Shown here one piece after another: positions 56,556-64,000 of a stretch of DNA of 64,000 nt. Under the pieces are notes generated by a model, which saw nothing but the letters and a program-made list of their open reading frames with translations, had not been told where the DNA came from and searched no databases. Each line of letters begins with the position of its first letter. Position 1 is the first letter of the stretch. This DNA comes from an uncultured Alteromonadaceae bacterium (GTDB lineage: Bacteria; Pseudomonadota; Gammaproteobacteria; Enterobacterales; Alteromonadaceae), in the NCBI GenBank assembly GCA_947494925.1, contig CANLWS010000009.1:62001-126000 (forward strand), written 5' to 3'. Both the position numbers and the translations under genes were made by a program.

Positions 56556-56572
56556 GTGAAAGGAATGTGAAA
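56556..56572 (-). promoter_or_regulatory. Direct-repeat regulator site upstream of the PfpI-like gene
   Basis: On the gene's strand TTTCAC-N5-TTTCAC (GTGAAA-N5-GTGAAA on the plus strand), 11-bp period, 43 bp before the ATG. It matches the elements at 52543 and 59806-59878 and would place RR and kinase, which follow in the same direction, under their own control. Confidence 0.65.
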
Positions 56573-56585
56573 TTGTCCACCGAAT

Positions 56586-59066
56586 TTATTCAGCCATTAA
56601 TTCTCGAATGGAACTGGACAGACTCTTTTTGCTGGCAATGAACCCGAGTAAAGTCACTGCAGACAAAATAATGGTGAGCGTACCCAGCAGCCAGATGAAA
56701 TCGGGTTGATAGGACATGGAAAACTGCGATTGATAAATAAGTAGTCCCGCAATCCAGGTTCCAAAAATGGCCCCACTTGCCGCAATTGAACCAGTCACCA
56801 GCCATTCAATAAGGTTAAGTTGCAGGCAGGTTTTTTTAGAAAACCCAAAACTCATAATGACACTGTTCTTCTTTTTTTCATTGCCTTCCAACGCGTGAAT
56901 AGAAGACACGATGACGATACTCGCAAGCACAATGATCAGCAGTGAAAAACCGCTGATGACCTGCGTTACCATGGCAAGTGTGGTATCGAACCGCTGCGTT
57001 ATTTCCTTCAAGGACACCATGCGCAAAGAAGGGTGTTTCTGCCACAATTGGTTAAGCAATGAAAACTGTTCACTGCCTAATTCAAGGCTGGCCATACTGT
57101 ACTGTGGAGCGTCGATATGCTTTAGTGCAAAGGGCGGTATTTGTACCCAGAACGTGATCGAACCTGCACCCGGTTTATAGGCATGACTGGCGGCAATAAC
57201 AAATTCGACATTGTGATCTGCGATGAAAAAGGTCAATTTGTCCCCCAGTTGCAGCCCCAAATCAGTCATGACTTCCTGCTCCATCGACACCTGCTGCCAG
57301 TTTTCATCATTCGGCTGCCAAAATTGCCCGTCGACGACACGATTGTTACCCGGTAGCGTATCAGTCCAATGTAATCTGATAGGACGACCAAATGTCGCCA
57401 GACTATCACTGGGTTTCTCGCTATAGTCAGACAGATGTGTGCCGTTTACTTGCGTTAATTTCGCGTACATAAAGGGTTTACTCTGGCGCACTTCAATATC
57501 ATGGGACTTGGTCCAGGATTCAATATCGTCCATTTGTTCTTTGCTGGCCTGAGATACCAGCAGATTGCCATCATGCTGGCGCTGGTAATTGGCCATGCTG
57601 CCGCCCAAATCACGGAGCAGCATTAAGGTAAAGAGCAATAAAAATGCACACAGCCCCACACCTAAAATCTGTGTGGTCTTGGTCAATAAACGTTGCTTCA
57701 TCATAAACAACGTAAACGGGACCAGACCCGAGACATTTTTGGTTAACGCTTCTCCTGCAGATAAGGCAACCCAACTGATGAGCAAAATCAACACAATACT
57801 GATACCCATTGAGCCCAGGACCATGGCGGTCAACAGCCCGTTATCGGAATAAGCCGCCGCAATGCCCGCTAACACCAGCAGTGCGCAACCAAGAGAGAGC
57901 ACACTGCTGACTTTGCGATTAGTGTTATGAATTAGCTGTGCCACGGAAGATTTTTTAAGTCCGAGCCAGACCGGAAAGTGAAAAACGAAAAAAATACTGG
58001 CAGTCGCCAACAGCGTTTTCGCTGCCAAGGGTATATTCCAGCTCCACGCCAGTCCCGTGAATGTGCTGCCTAGCCATTGAATGATAAACCAATGGCACAA
58101 GGCCGAAATCAGCAACACAACCGGAAACAAAAATAGAATACCCAGTGCCCATTTAATGACAGAAATCTGCAAACCTGTGCTTTTTGATGAGCCAAGACTT
58201 AAGCAAACCGCACTAAAAAACTGCTCTTTTTTCATTTGCACGTGAGTAAGCTGCTGGATGGCTATTGCCGCCATAAAAAACAGAATAATTGACGCTAAGC
58301 CGATAAAGTTTTCAGTACGCTGCCAAAACAAAGCTAATGGGTGAGCACCTTGTTTGTGGTTGGTCTGTGCTGCAGGCAAATTGTCTTTTTGCCAGTCAAT
58401 AACCTTTGATATTTGATTAGCATCGGCAGCAAACAGGTAGCGGTGATGAATGATATCTTGCGGAAAATTAAGGCGCTCAAGGTCCAGACTATTGATCATC
58501 GCCCGCATATCAACATTGTGACCTTCCATTAACCTGTCAGGTTCATGCTGTAATATTCGCGTAAAAGTGAGCTTTTGATCGGCAATCGTTATCTGCTCAC
58601 CAAGTTGCAAAGACAAACTCGCCAACAACCTGGAGTCTAACCAAATCTCACCAGCGTCAGGACCCGATGAGGTCACTTCAAACTCACCAGCAAGTGCGGT
58701 CGATGTGAGCAACTCACCTTGCAGTGGATAGCCCTTACCAACGCCTTTGAGTTTTACCCGTTGCCATACGTCATTGTGCACCAGTGTAGTGTTAAGACTG
58801 CGGGTCAGTACCAGCTGCTCTGTCATGCCAATCAAAACAGTTTGCTGAGTATCTTTTAGCGCGCCTTTTTGGCTGATCACCAGGTCTGCACCCAATAAAT
58901 TATTCAAATTGTGTGTCAGATAACGCTGAATCGCGTCACTTGTCTGGCTCAATGTGACAATAAAAACCATCAGCACGATTTGTGTCAGACTCAAAAAACG
59001 TTGATGGGCGTAACGTTTTTCCTGTTGATAAAATTGCCAGGCCAGACGAACATTATTGTTAAGCAC
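56586..59066 (-). CDS. ABC transporter permease, FtsX-like (YbbP type)
   Basis: 826 residues from GTG 59066, chosen because AGGAGG lies 6 bp upstream; a longer frame starts at 59111 inside the ATPase gene. One N-terminal TM, a large periplasmic region, a central bundle of about six TMs and a second periplasmic domain before three C-terminal TMs: the two-FtsX-domain plan of YbbP/MacB-class mechanotransmission exporters or lipoprotein/peptide extractors. It likely acts in the envelope, not as an uptake system. It overlaps the ATPase gene by 8 bp. Confidence 0.9.
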   Translation of the reverse strand: MLNNNVRLAWQFYQQEKRYAHQRFLSLTQIVLMVFIVTLSQTSDAIQRYLTHNLNNLLGADLVISQKGALKDTQQTVLIGMTEQLVLTRSLNTTLVHNDVWQRVKLKGVGKGYPLQGELLTSTALAGEFEVTSSGPDAGEIWLDSRLLASLSLQLGEQITIADQKLTFTRILQHEPDRLMEGHNVDMRAMINSLDLERLNFPQDIIHHRYLFAADANQISKVIDWQKDNLPAAQTNHKQGAHPLALFWQRTENFIGLASIILFFMAAIAIQQLTHVQMKKEQFFSAVCLSLGSSKSTGLQISVIKWALGILFLFPVVLLISALCHWFIIQWLGSTFTGLAWSWNIPLAAKTLLATASIFFVFHFPVWLGLKKSSVAQLIHNTNRKVSSVLSLGCALLVLAGIAAAYSDNGLLTAMVLGSMGISIVLILLISWVALSAGEALTKNVSGLVPFTLFMMKQRLLTKTTQILGVGLCAFLLLFTLMLLRDLGGSMANYQRQHDGNLLVSQASKEQMDDIESWTKSHDIEVRQSKPFMYAKLTQVNGTHLSDYSEKPSDSLATFGRPIRLHWTDTLPGNNRVVDGQFWQPNDENWQQVSMEQEVMTDLGLQLGDKLTFFIADHNVEFVIAASHAYKPGAGSITFWVQIPPFALKHIDAPQYSMASLELGSEQFSLLNQLWQKHPSLRMVSLKEITQRFDTTLAMVTQVISGFSLLIIVLASIVIVSSIHALEGNEKKKNSVIMSFGFSKKTCLQLNLIEWLVTGSIAASGAIFGTWIAGLLIYQSQFSMSYQPDFIWLLGTLTIILSAVTLLGFIASKKSLSSSIRELMAE

Positions 59067-59757
59067 ATTGCACCTCCTGTTGCGTCTGTCCCACTCGTTC
59101 GCAAGTGCCATTTCTAAAGGTAAACACGTGTTGCGCGCGCGCGGCGAGATTTTCGCTGTGGGTCACCATGATCAGACCCGCACCGTTTTCCCGGCAACAG
59201 GAAAACAAGATATCAGCCACTTCTTTGGCAGATTCCGTGTCCAAATTGCCTGTAGGCTCATCGGCAAAAATAAAGCGTGGTGAAAAAACCAGTGCTCTGG
59301 CTATAGCGACGCGTTGGTGTTCGCCGCCACTGAGTTGCTGCGGTTTATGGGTTAATCGATGTCCCAGCCCGACTTTCTCAAGCCAGTATTTAGCCTTACG
59401 TTCTGCATCTTTGTGTCCGCGTAACTTAAGTGGCAGTGCGACATTGTTGAGCGCGTCTAATTCGGGTAACAAATGAAACTGTTGAAAAATGAATCCAATC
59501 TCTTCGCGCAATTGATGCAGCGCGATCCGGCGTTCATTATTAACGTAACTTCCCTGCCCCGTTGTAGGTTGCTCTAATCCCGACATCAACATCAGTAAGC
59601 TAGACTTACCTGAACCTGAAGGTCCGGTAATGGCATAAGACTGGCCTTGCTCGATCGTGAGACTCAGATCCTGAAATAAATGCACCTGATGTTCATTACT
59701 GGTGAACGATTGACTGACGTTATTTAATTCAATTTGACTGACTGGTGATACCGACAT
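59059..59757 (-). CDS. ABC transporter ATP-binding protein (YbbA/LolD type)
   Basis: 232 residues from ATG 59757 (MSVSPVSQIEL); an ATG two codons earlier at 59763 is possible, and the frame opens further upstream. Walker A GPSGSGKSS, Q-loop FQQFHLLPEL, signature LSGGEHQR, Walker B FIFADEPTGNLD, H-loop VTHS. The ADEPTGNLD form marks the MacB/LolD/YbbA class that works with FtsX-like permeases. First gene of the transporter pair; a regulator element ends 48 bp upstream. Confidence 0.94.
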   Translation of the reverse strand: MSVSPVSQIELNNVSQSFTSNEHQVHLFQDLSLTIEQGQSYAITGPSGSGKSSLLMLMSGLEQPTTGQGSYVNNERRIALHQLREEIGFIFQQFHLLPELDALNNVALPLKLRGHKDAERKAKYWLEKVGLGHRLTHKPQQLSGGEHQRVAIARALVFSPRFIFADEPTGNLDTESAKEVADILFSCCRENGAGLIMVTHSENLAARAQHVFTFRNGTCERVGQTQQEVQCA

Positions 59758-59805
59758 AATCATGACTCTTGTTTGATAATACCACCGCAGTTTATGAACG
59801 ATGTC

Positions 59806-59878
59806 GTGAAATAGATGTGAAAGCACAATTTTTTATCTTGGCCTGTTGGCACTAAAGAACAATTCACATCTATTTCAC
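59806..59878. promoter_or_regulatory. Divergent regulator sites forming a perfect 16-bp inverted repeat
   Basis: The arms 59806-59821 and 59863-59878 (GTGAAATAGATGTGAA and its exact reverse complement) are 41 bp apart. Each arm holds a TTTCAC-N5-(T/A)TTCAC direct repeat pointing towards its own gene: the left towards the ABC genes (48 bp from ATG), the right towards the protease-like gene (51 bp from ATG). Best explained as two binding sites for one activator or repressor. Confidence 0.75.
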
Positions 59879-59929
59879 ATGGTGTTGATTAACCTCGCGT
59901 CACATTATTCATCAAAATTGTGTTGAGAC

Positions 59930-61165
59930 ATGTCCAAGAAAATTTTCCAACTAATGATTGTAATCACCCTTTCAGTTTTAACGCTAACAGGCTGTGGGGT
60001 GTTTAACTCTCTGCGCATGATGCAGATAAATTCAGACGTTAAACCTGTTGTGACCGGAACAGAGCGGATGAAACTGAAGTCGGTTTTCTTAGGTGAGAAA
60101 CCCTATGTTTACGCCAATGTAGACGGCGAAGAGTTGTTGTTTCTATTGGATACCGGTGCAAGGTTCCTGATCCTGATGGACACGCCAAAAGTCAGGGGCC
60201 TGAATCTGGAGCGTGGCTTTGATTTGGCGCTGGGAGGCTGGGGTGAACAGGAAGATAGCCAGGCATATCAAACCGGTGTCACAAGAGTTGATTTGGGCGG
60301 TGTGCATTTCGATAATATGAAAGCTGCCCTGATCCCGGTATCCAAAAGTCACTACTATTTGCGTGATGATGAAGCCACTTATGACGGCGTGATTGGTCAC
60401 GACATGATGAAACACTTTACCTGGGAATTCGATGCCGCCAGCAATGCCATTCACATTTCCAAGAATAAATATCTACCTGAAGACAATGCACACTATTTAG
60501 AAATGGACACTTTTTTCAGCAAAATCACCGTTAAAGGCGATTTAGCTTTTAACGCTGACCACGTTGCAGATGGGGAATTCATTATTGATACTGGCAGTCG
60601 TCACTACGTCAAACTCAGCGCAGCCTACGCTGAAGACAACGACATTAACATAGCCTCCAGCCGAGTGCGGGCAGCCGACTTCGGTTTGAGTGGAAAAGTC
60701 GAGCATGACAGAGTCATATTACCTTCCTTGACGCTGGGTGGGATAAAAATGGAGCAGGTCAAAGTGAATCTTATTCCTAGCGCAGACGAAGATGATTGGT
60801 GGATTCTAGGAAATGCCTTGATGAACCAGTTTAAGACTGTGATTGATTATCAACACGATGCTTTTTATCTGGTCCCCCGACTACCCTACGTGACAGATTA
60901 CAATTTGTTTGGATTGGAACTGCGTAAAATCCGCAGTGGAGAATTTGTCGTGAGGTTCATATTCCCGCAATTACCGGCCAGCAAACTAGATTTCAAAATT
61001 GGTGACATCGTGACTCATATAAATCGCGAAGATGCAGCCACCATTTCTCTCAGCCAATACACCGATACTGCCTCCCAAGTGGGCCAACATGAATTATGCA
61101 TCAAACGACAAAACCAGTGCTTTACGATTGATGCAAAACATATTGAAGGCTATTCGAATTTGTAG
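59930..61165 (+). CDS. Two-lobed aspartic-protease-fold lipoprotein with PDZ-like end
   Basis: 411 residues. Lipoprotein signal with lipobox LTGC (C22). Two retropepsin-like lobes: the first with LLFLLDTGARF (D74), the second with EFIIDTGSRHY (D220) and hydrophobic-hydrophobic-Gly partners (YDGVIGHDMM, WWILGNALMN). Having both catalytic aspartates in a single chain resembles pepsin more than the single-lobe bacterial retropepsins. The C-terminal 90 residues (ASKLDFKIGDIVTHINREDA) look like a PDZ domain. Probably a cell-envelope peptidase or peptide-binding protein. Divergent from the ABC genes with shared regulator elements. Confidence 0.8.
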   Translation: MSKKIFQLMIVITLSVLTLTGCGVFNSLRMMQINSDVKPVVTGTERMKLKSVFLGEKPYVYANVDGEELLFLLDTGARFLILMDTPKVRGLNLERGFDLALGGWGEQEDSQAYQTGVTRVDLGGVHFDNMKAALIPVSKSHYYLRDDEATYDGVIGHDMMKHFTWEFDAASNAIHISKNKYLPEDNAHYLEMDTFFSKITVKGDLAFNADHVADGEFIIDTGSRHYVKLSAAYAEDNDINIASSRVRAADFGLSGKVEHDRVILPSLTLGGIKMEQVKVNLIPSADEDDWWILGNALMNQFKTVIDYQHDAFYLVPRLPYVTDYNLFGLELRKIRSGEFVVRFIFPQLPASKLDFKIGDIVTHINREDAATISLSQYTDTASQVGQHELCIKRQNQCFTIDAKHIEGYSNL

Positions 61166-61201
61166 TCGCTTAACTAAGTGCTGGGTAAAATGCCTAGTGA
61201 T

Positions 61202-61238
61202 AAAAGGGTCAGGAAGTTCTACAGGACCTGACCCTTTT
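61202..61238. terminator. Bidirectional intrinsic terminator
   Basis: AAAAGGGTCAGG / CCTGACCCTTTT perfect 12-bp stem, 13-nt loop, between the convergent protease-like and channel genes. Confidence 0.88.
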
Positions 61239-61245
61239 CAAACTC

Positions 61246-62037
61246 TTAACTTTTTTCGGCGAGTTTCTTAACTAACCCTTTAAGTTCTTCGATTTCGTTT
61301 TTCAAGTCTGTCATGGACGGCTCTTTTTCCGTTCTGGCTTTACGATGCTCTTCATCCATTACACCCACGACTATGCCGATGACCATATTCAGAAACGCGA
61401 ATGCGGTAAAAAAGATAAAGGTCATATAGAAAATCCAGCTGAATGGATAAACTTCCATGGTTTCATATTGAATGTCAGTCCAATCTTCAAATGTCATTAC
61501 CCTGAACAAGGTCAGCATTGAAATGGCAATATTTCCCCATAGCACTTCATTGATAGACCCAAATAGATAACTTCCAATCGCGGCATAAATATAGAAGATG
61601 ATAAACATCAACAATATAACGTAGCCTAATTGTGGCATCGCTTTGATCAAAGAATTAATCAAAATGCGAAGTTCCGGGATGACAGAAACCATCCGCAGAA
61701 CCCTGAATACTCTGACCAATCTGGCTAACAGCGCCATTTCTGAATCTTGCACCGGGATAAGACTGATCACTACGACCATAGTGTCGAAGATATTCCATCC
61801 GGACTTAAAAAAGTCCTTTTTATTAGGCTCAGCAATAAATCTTATCGTAATCTCGAAAAGGAAAAAAAGTGTGATGAACACGTCCAAAAAAGACATAAGG
61901 GTGATAGCGAATGGAGGCAAGTTATAGGTCTTAGCACCTATTTCCAAAGCCGAGATAATTATCACGGCAACGACAAATAACTCAAATGCCCGGTTGTTTT
62001 TTAAACGCAGCAAGCGATTTTGTATACTGTTTTTCAT
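61246..62037 (-). CDS. Voltage-gated cation channel, BacNav superfamily
   Basis: 263 residues, six-TM single-domain channel. The S4 voltage sensor has arginines at R106, R109, R112 and R115 (LARLVRVFRVLRMV). The pore filter is TFEDWTD (182-188), between S5 and S6, and S6 ends in NMVIGIVVGVM. The C-terminus (240-263) is a coiled coil (LKNEIEELKGLVKKLAEK) like that which assembles BacNav tetramers. The filter is richer in acids than the usual TLESWSM, closer to engineered Ca2+-selective versions. Role unknown; could support motility or ion balance in a Na+-based cell. Confidence 0.92.
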   Translation of the reverse strand: MKNSIQNRLLRLKNNRAFELFVVAVIIISALEIGAKTYNLPPFAITLMSFLDVFITLFFLFEITIRFIAEPNKKDFFKSGWNIFDTMVVVISLIPVQDSEMALLARLVRVFRVLRMVSVIPELRILINSLIKAMPQLGYVILLMFIIFYIYAAIGSYLFGSINEVLWGNIAISMLTLFRVMTFEDWTDIQYETMEVYPFSWIFYMTFIFFTAFAFLNMVIGIVVGVMDEEHRKARTEKEPSMTDLKNEIEELKGLVKKLAEKS

Positions 62038-62106
62038 AATCCAAGGAAACGTAAGAGGTTGTATCTCGCCCTCAGCCGTTGTGCGAGAGCAGCTAAAAAG
62101 AAGTGT

Positions 62107-62130
62107 AGCGTTCTGAATAGTCAGAACGCT
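62107..62130 (-). terminator. Strong hairpin downstream of the PrsT-like gene
   Basis: AGCGTTCTGA / TCAGAACGCT perfect 10-bp stem with ATAG loop, 25 bp after the stop of the TPR gene. On the minus strand the following sequence is only moderately T-rich, so it may be a weak or Rho-assisted terminator. Confidence 0.65.
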
Positions 62131-62154
62131 CAGTTATAAGCAGTTTTCCTAACT

Positions 62155-64000
62155 CTAAATTCCGTATTTTTGTTTCAGTTCTGCCACGCGCAATTTAGAC
62201 GCTTCATCATTCATTTCACGACTCTCGAGTCTTCGTTGAGCAATTCTGGTTTTTTTGGCAGCCAGCAAGGTCTCAATGTAGTTAAGGAAAATTTCTTCAT
62301 TTCGCATCTTGTCATCCACTGCCCGATCATAATAGGACAATGCACCTTCCAAATCTTCCTGTGCCACAAGAATCTGCGCCAATGTATCCAGTGCCGCAGC
62401 ATTTTCGGGACGAATATCTACAGCTCGGGTGGCATGCTGTTTCGCTTCGTCCAAGCGGCCTTCTTCTTTATACAGATATGCCAGATTGTTCAGCACAACA
62501 AAATTGTCAGGATTAAGTTTTAAGGATTCTTCATAGGTAGTAATAGCGTCACTTTGGTTATCTGAGATCTGACGCTCTGCCAGCAACATTTTTGCAGCAA
62601 CATCATTTGGCTTTTGCTCAACGTGCTTTTCCAATAGCGCCATGCTTTGCGTCTCATCACCTGAGAGTTCCAAAGCACTGATTAAAATGATCAAATTTCG
62701 TGAATTCTGAATATTCTCATAAGAAGCTTTGGCAAAAGGTAAAGCTTGTTCGGGATTGCCTTCCGCCAACAATAATTTGGCAACAAAGCCTTTTACAAAT
62801 GGCAGTTCTTTCACATTATCTGGCAAGGCCTCGTAAGATTGCCTGCCTTTTTTGTATTCGCCACTCATGATAAGAAAATGCGTATGTAACAGGTTCATCT
62901 GTTGATCATCGCGTTTATCAAGAAACGACTCACTTAATGCCAATCCATCAGAAAATTTATTCTGACTATCCAGCAACAGGAGTTTACCCAGAATTGCTGG
63001 TTTGGCAGCAGGTGTTAGTTCCAACCACTTGTCATAGTGCTCATTAGCCTCAGCTACTTTATTCGCTCTTAACAAGGCCTGTCCTTTGACCTGCAATAAA
63101 TTGGCTGAGCTACTGGCATCTATTGGAAAATTGGACAGGGTTTCCAGAGCTTTTGGCCAACTTCTCTGCGCCATGTGCATACGGGCCAAAAGAACGGCTA
63201 ATGCCTGATTATCTGGGTTGCTGGCCAGGGCATCTACCGCAGGTTTGATCGCAAGCTCGGGGGAGTTTTTCTGGCTGTACAATGCATAATGAGTCGCAAG
63301 CGCAGGAACAGATTGAGGTGAAGACTTAAGTACTTCGGCTAAATTAGTCTCCGCTGAGGAAGCATTTCCCTGACGCATATCGATATTGACCAATGCCAAT
63401 TTGGCAAGAGTATTGTCAGCGTCCATTCCCAGAACTTTGTTGTACTCCCCTTTAGCAGCCTCCAATTTACCTTGCTTAACTAACACTTCTCCCGCCAACA
63501 TATAAGCACTTGCATCATCAGGAATGGTGCGTTTCCATTCATCTGCCAAATCTGCTGCTTTGTCCAACTGATTAGATAATAAATACGCTGATGCCAGTGT
63601 TGATTTTGCGCTGACCATATCAGGCGCTTGCTCTACGGCTTCCTCAAGATTCACTATGCCTTGAACATCATTGAGTGAAAGCTTTAACACCCCTAATCGG
63701 GTCAAATCTTCTGCACTGCGACTGATGAAAGATGTGCGTTCGACGACTTCTTTTGCCTGTTTAAAGTTACCCGACCGAATCAGCTCATAACCTGTTTTCG
63801 AGAACAAAAGTGCGTCTTGTTCAGTAACCTGTTCCAACCGACTCAGTACGTCACCGGCCTCAGAACTCTGACCTATTTGTAATTGACTGGCAGCCAGCAA
63901 CTTCAATCCGGGGTGACCGTCTGGGAGCGAGCTGGCAATGTAAGAAAGATGACGGTTTGCCGCTTCAAAATCATCATTTTGATAAGCTGCAAACCCGGCA
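62155..64000 (-). CDS. PrsT-like TPR-repeat protein (C-terminal part)
   Basis: About 615 residues visible; the frame stays open to the right edge, so the 5' end is missing. Almost all is TPR repeats with the A-x-x-P spacing (e.g. LNPDNFVVLNNLAYLYKEEGRLDEAKQHATRAVDIRPENAAALDTLA). The visible N-terminal end AGFAAYQNDDFEAANRHLSYIASSLPDGHPGLKLLAASQL resembles the PrsT protein of PEP-CTERM/exosortase systems, where it helps export or assemble exopolysaccharide. No exosortase, PEP-CTERM protein or EPS gene is in this window, so the assignment rests on similarity alone. Confidence 0.8.
   Translation of the reverse strand, partial: AGFAAYQNDDFEAANRHLSYIASSLPDGHPGLKLLAASQLQIGQSSEAGDVLSRLEQVTEQDALLFSKTGYELIRSGNFKQAKEVVERTSFISRSAEDLTRLGVLKLSLNDVQGIVNLEEAVEQAPDMVSAKSTLASAYLLSNQLDKAADLADEWKRTIPDDASAYMLAGEVLVKQGKLEAAKGEYNKVLGMDADNTLAKLALVNIDMRQGNASSAETNLAEVLKSSPQSVPALATHYALYSQKNSPELAIKPAVDALASNPDNQALAVLLARMHMAQRSWPKALETLSNFPIDASSSANLLQVKGQALLRANKVAEANEHYDKWLELTPAAKPAILGKLLLLDSQNKFSDGLALSESFLDKRDDQQMNLLHTHFLIMSGEYKKGRQSYEALPDNVKELPFVKGFVAKLLLAEGNPEQALPFAKASYENIQNSRNLIILISALELSGDETQSMALLEKHVEQKPNDVAAKMLLAERQISDNQSDAITTYEESLKLNPDNFVVLNNLAYLYKEEGRLDEAKQHATRAVDIRPENAAALDTLAQILVAQEDLEGALSYYDRAVDDKMRNEEIFLNYIETLLAAKKTRIAQRRLESREMNDEASKLRVAELKQKYGI

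Overview
The window reads as ordinary chromosomal DNA of a marine gammaproteobacterium of the Alteromonadales, most likely Alteromonadaceae (Alteromonas, Paraglaciecola or Aliiglaciecola relatives). The reasons are a complete Na+-translocating NADH:quinone reductase operon (nqrABCDEF) with apbE, nqrM and dinB downstream; the tolC // nudF-yqiB-cpdA-yqiA-parE block; the epmA-efp // epmB block; FabV as enoyl-ACP reductase; a large TonB-dependent receptor typical of marine gammas; and a BacNav-type channel. This placement is inference from gene content and protein similarity. I saw no rRNA, tRNA, CRISPR array, insertion sequence or prophage.

Layout. 1-1.2 kb: a truncated secreted lipoprotein and a LacI-type regulator. 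1.5-6.4 kb: a secreted amidohydrolase, a GNAT/metallo-beta-lactamase-fold pair and an NhaC-type antiporter. 6.4-10.3 kb: two paralogous LytS/LytTR two-component systems in tandem. 10.9-13.9 kb: a 990-residue TonB-dependent receptor. 13.9-17.8 kb: a solute-binding protein, then an M17 aminopeptidase / MFS / DUF1653 run. 17.8-26.4 kb: dinB (with a LexA box), nqrM, apbE, nqrF-A. 26.7-31.1 kb: one gene for a giant multi-pass membrane protein of unknown function. 31.3-36.1 kb: fabV, a TRAP transporter for an organic acid, bolA. 36.2-41 kb: alkB-like, rlmG, a periplasmic cyclophilin, GNAT, a gamma-glutamylcyclotransferase-like gene and a diguanylate cyclase. 41.2-43.8 kb: the EF-P modification block. 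43.8-46.4 kb: four small or hypothetical genes. 46.5-52.4 kb: parE to tolC. 52.6-61.2 kb: a locus built around an OmpR-type two-component system. 61.2-64 kb: a voltage-gated cation channel and a truncated PrsT-like TPR protein that runs off the right edge.

The most interesting region is 52.5-61.2 kb. A QseC/PmrB-like kinase and its regulator sit with a periplasmic DJ-1/PfpI-TPR protein, a YbbA/YbbP-like ABC system, a two-lobed aspartic-protease-fold lipoprotein and a secreted 250-residue protein. Four promoters in this locus carry the same direct repeat, TTTCAC-N5-TTTCAC (one half-site has a single change). It has an 11-bp period, lies in the same orientation relative to its gene, and ends 43-51 bp before the start codon. 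Two of the copies form a perfect 16-bp inverted repeat between the divergent ABC and protease genes. This looks like a self-contained envelope-directed regulon. The second notable item is the ~1465-residue membrane protein at 26.7-31.1 kb, with three extracytoplasmic sensor-like regions and a cytoplasmic degenerate NTPase-like region but no standard signalling output domain.
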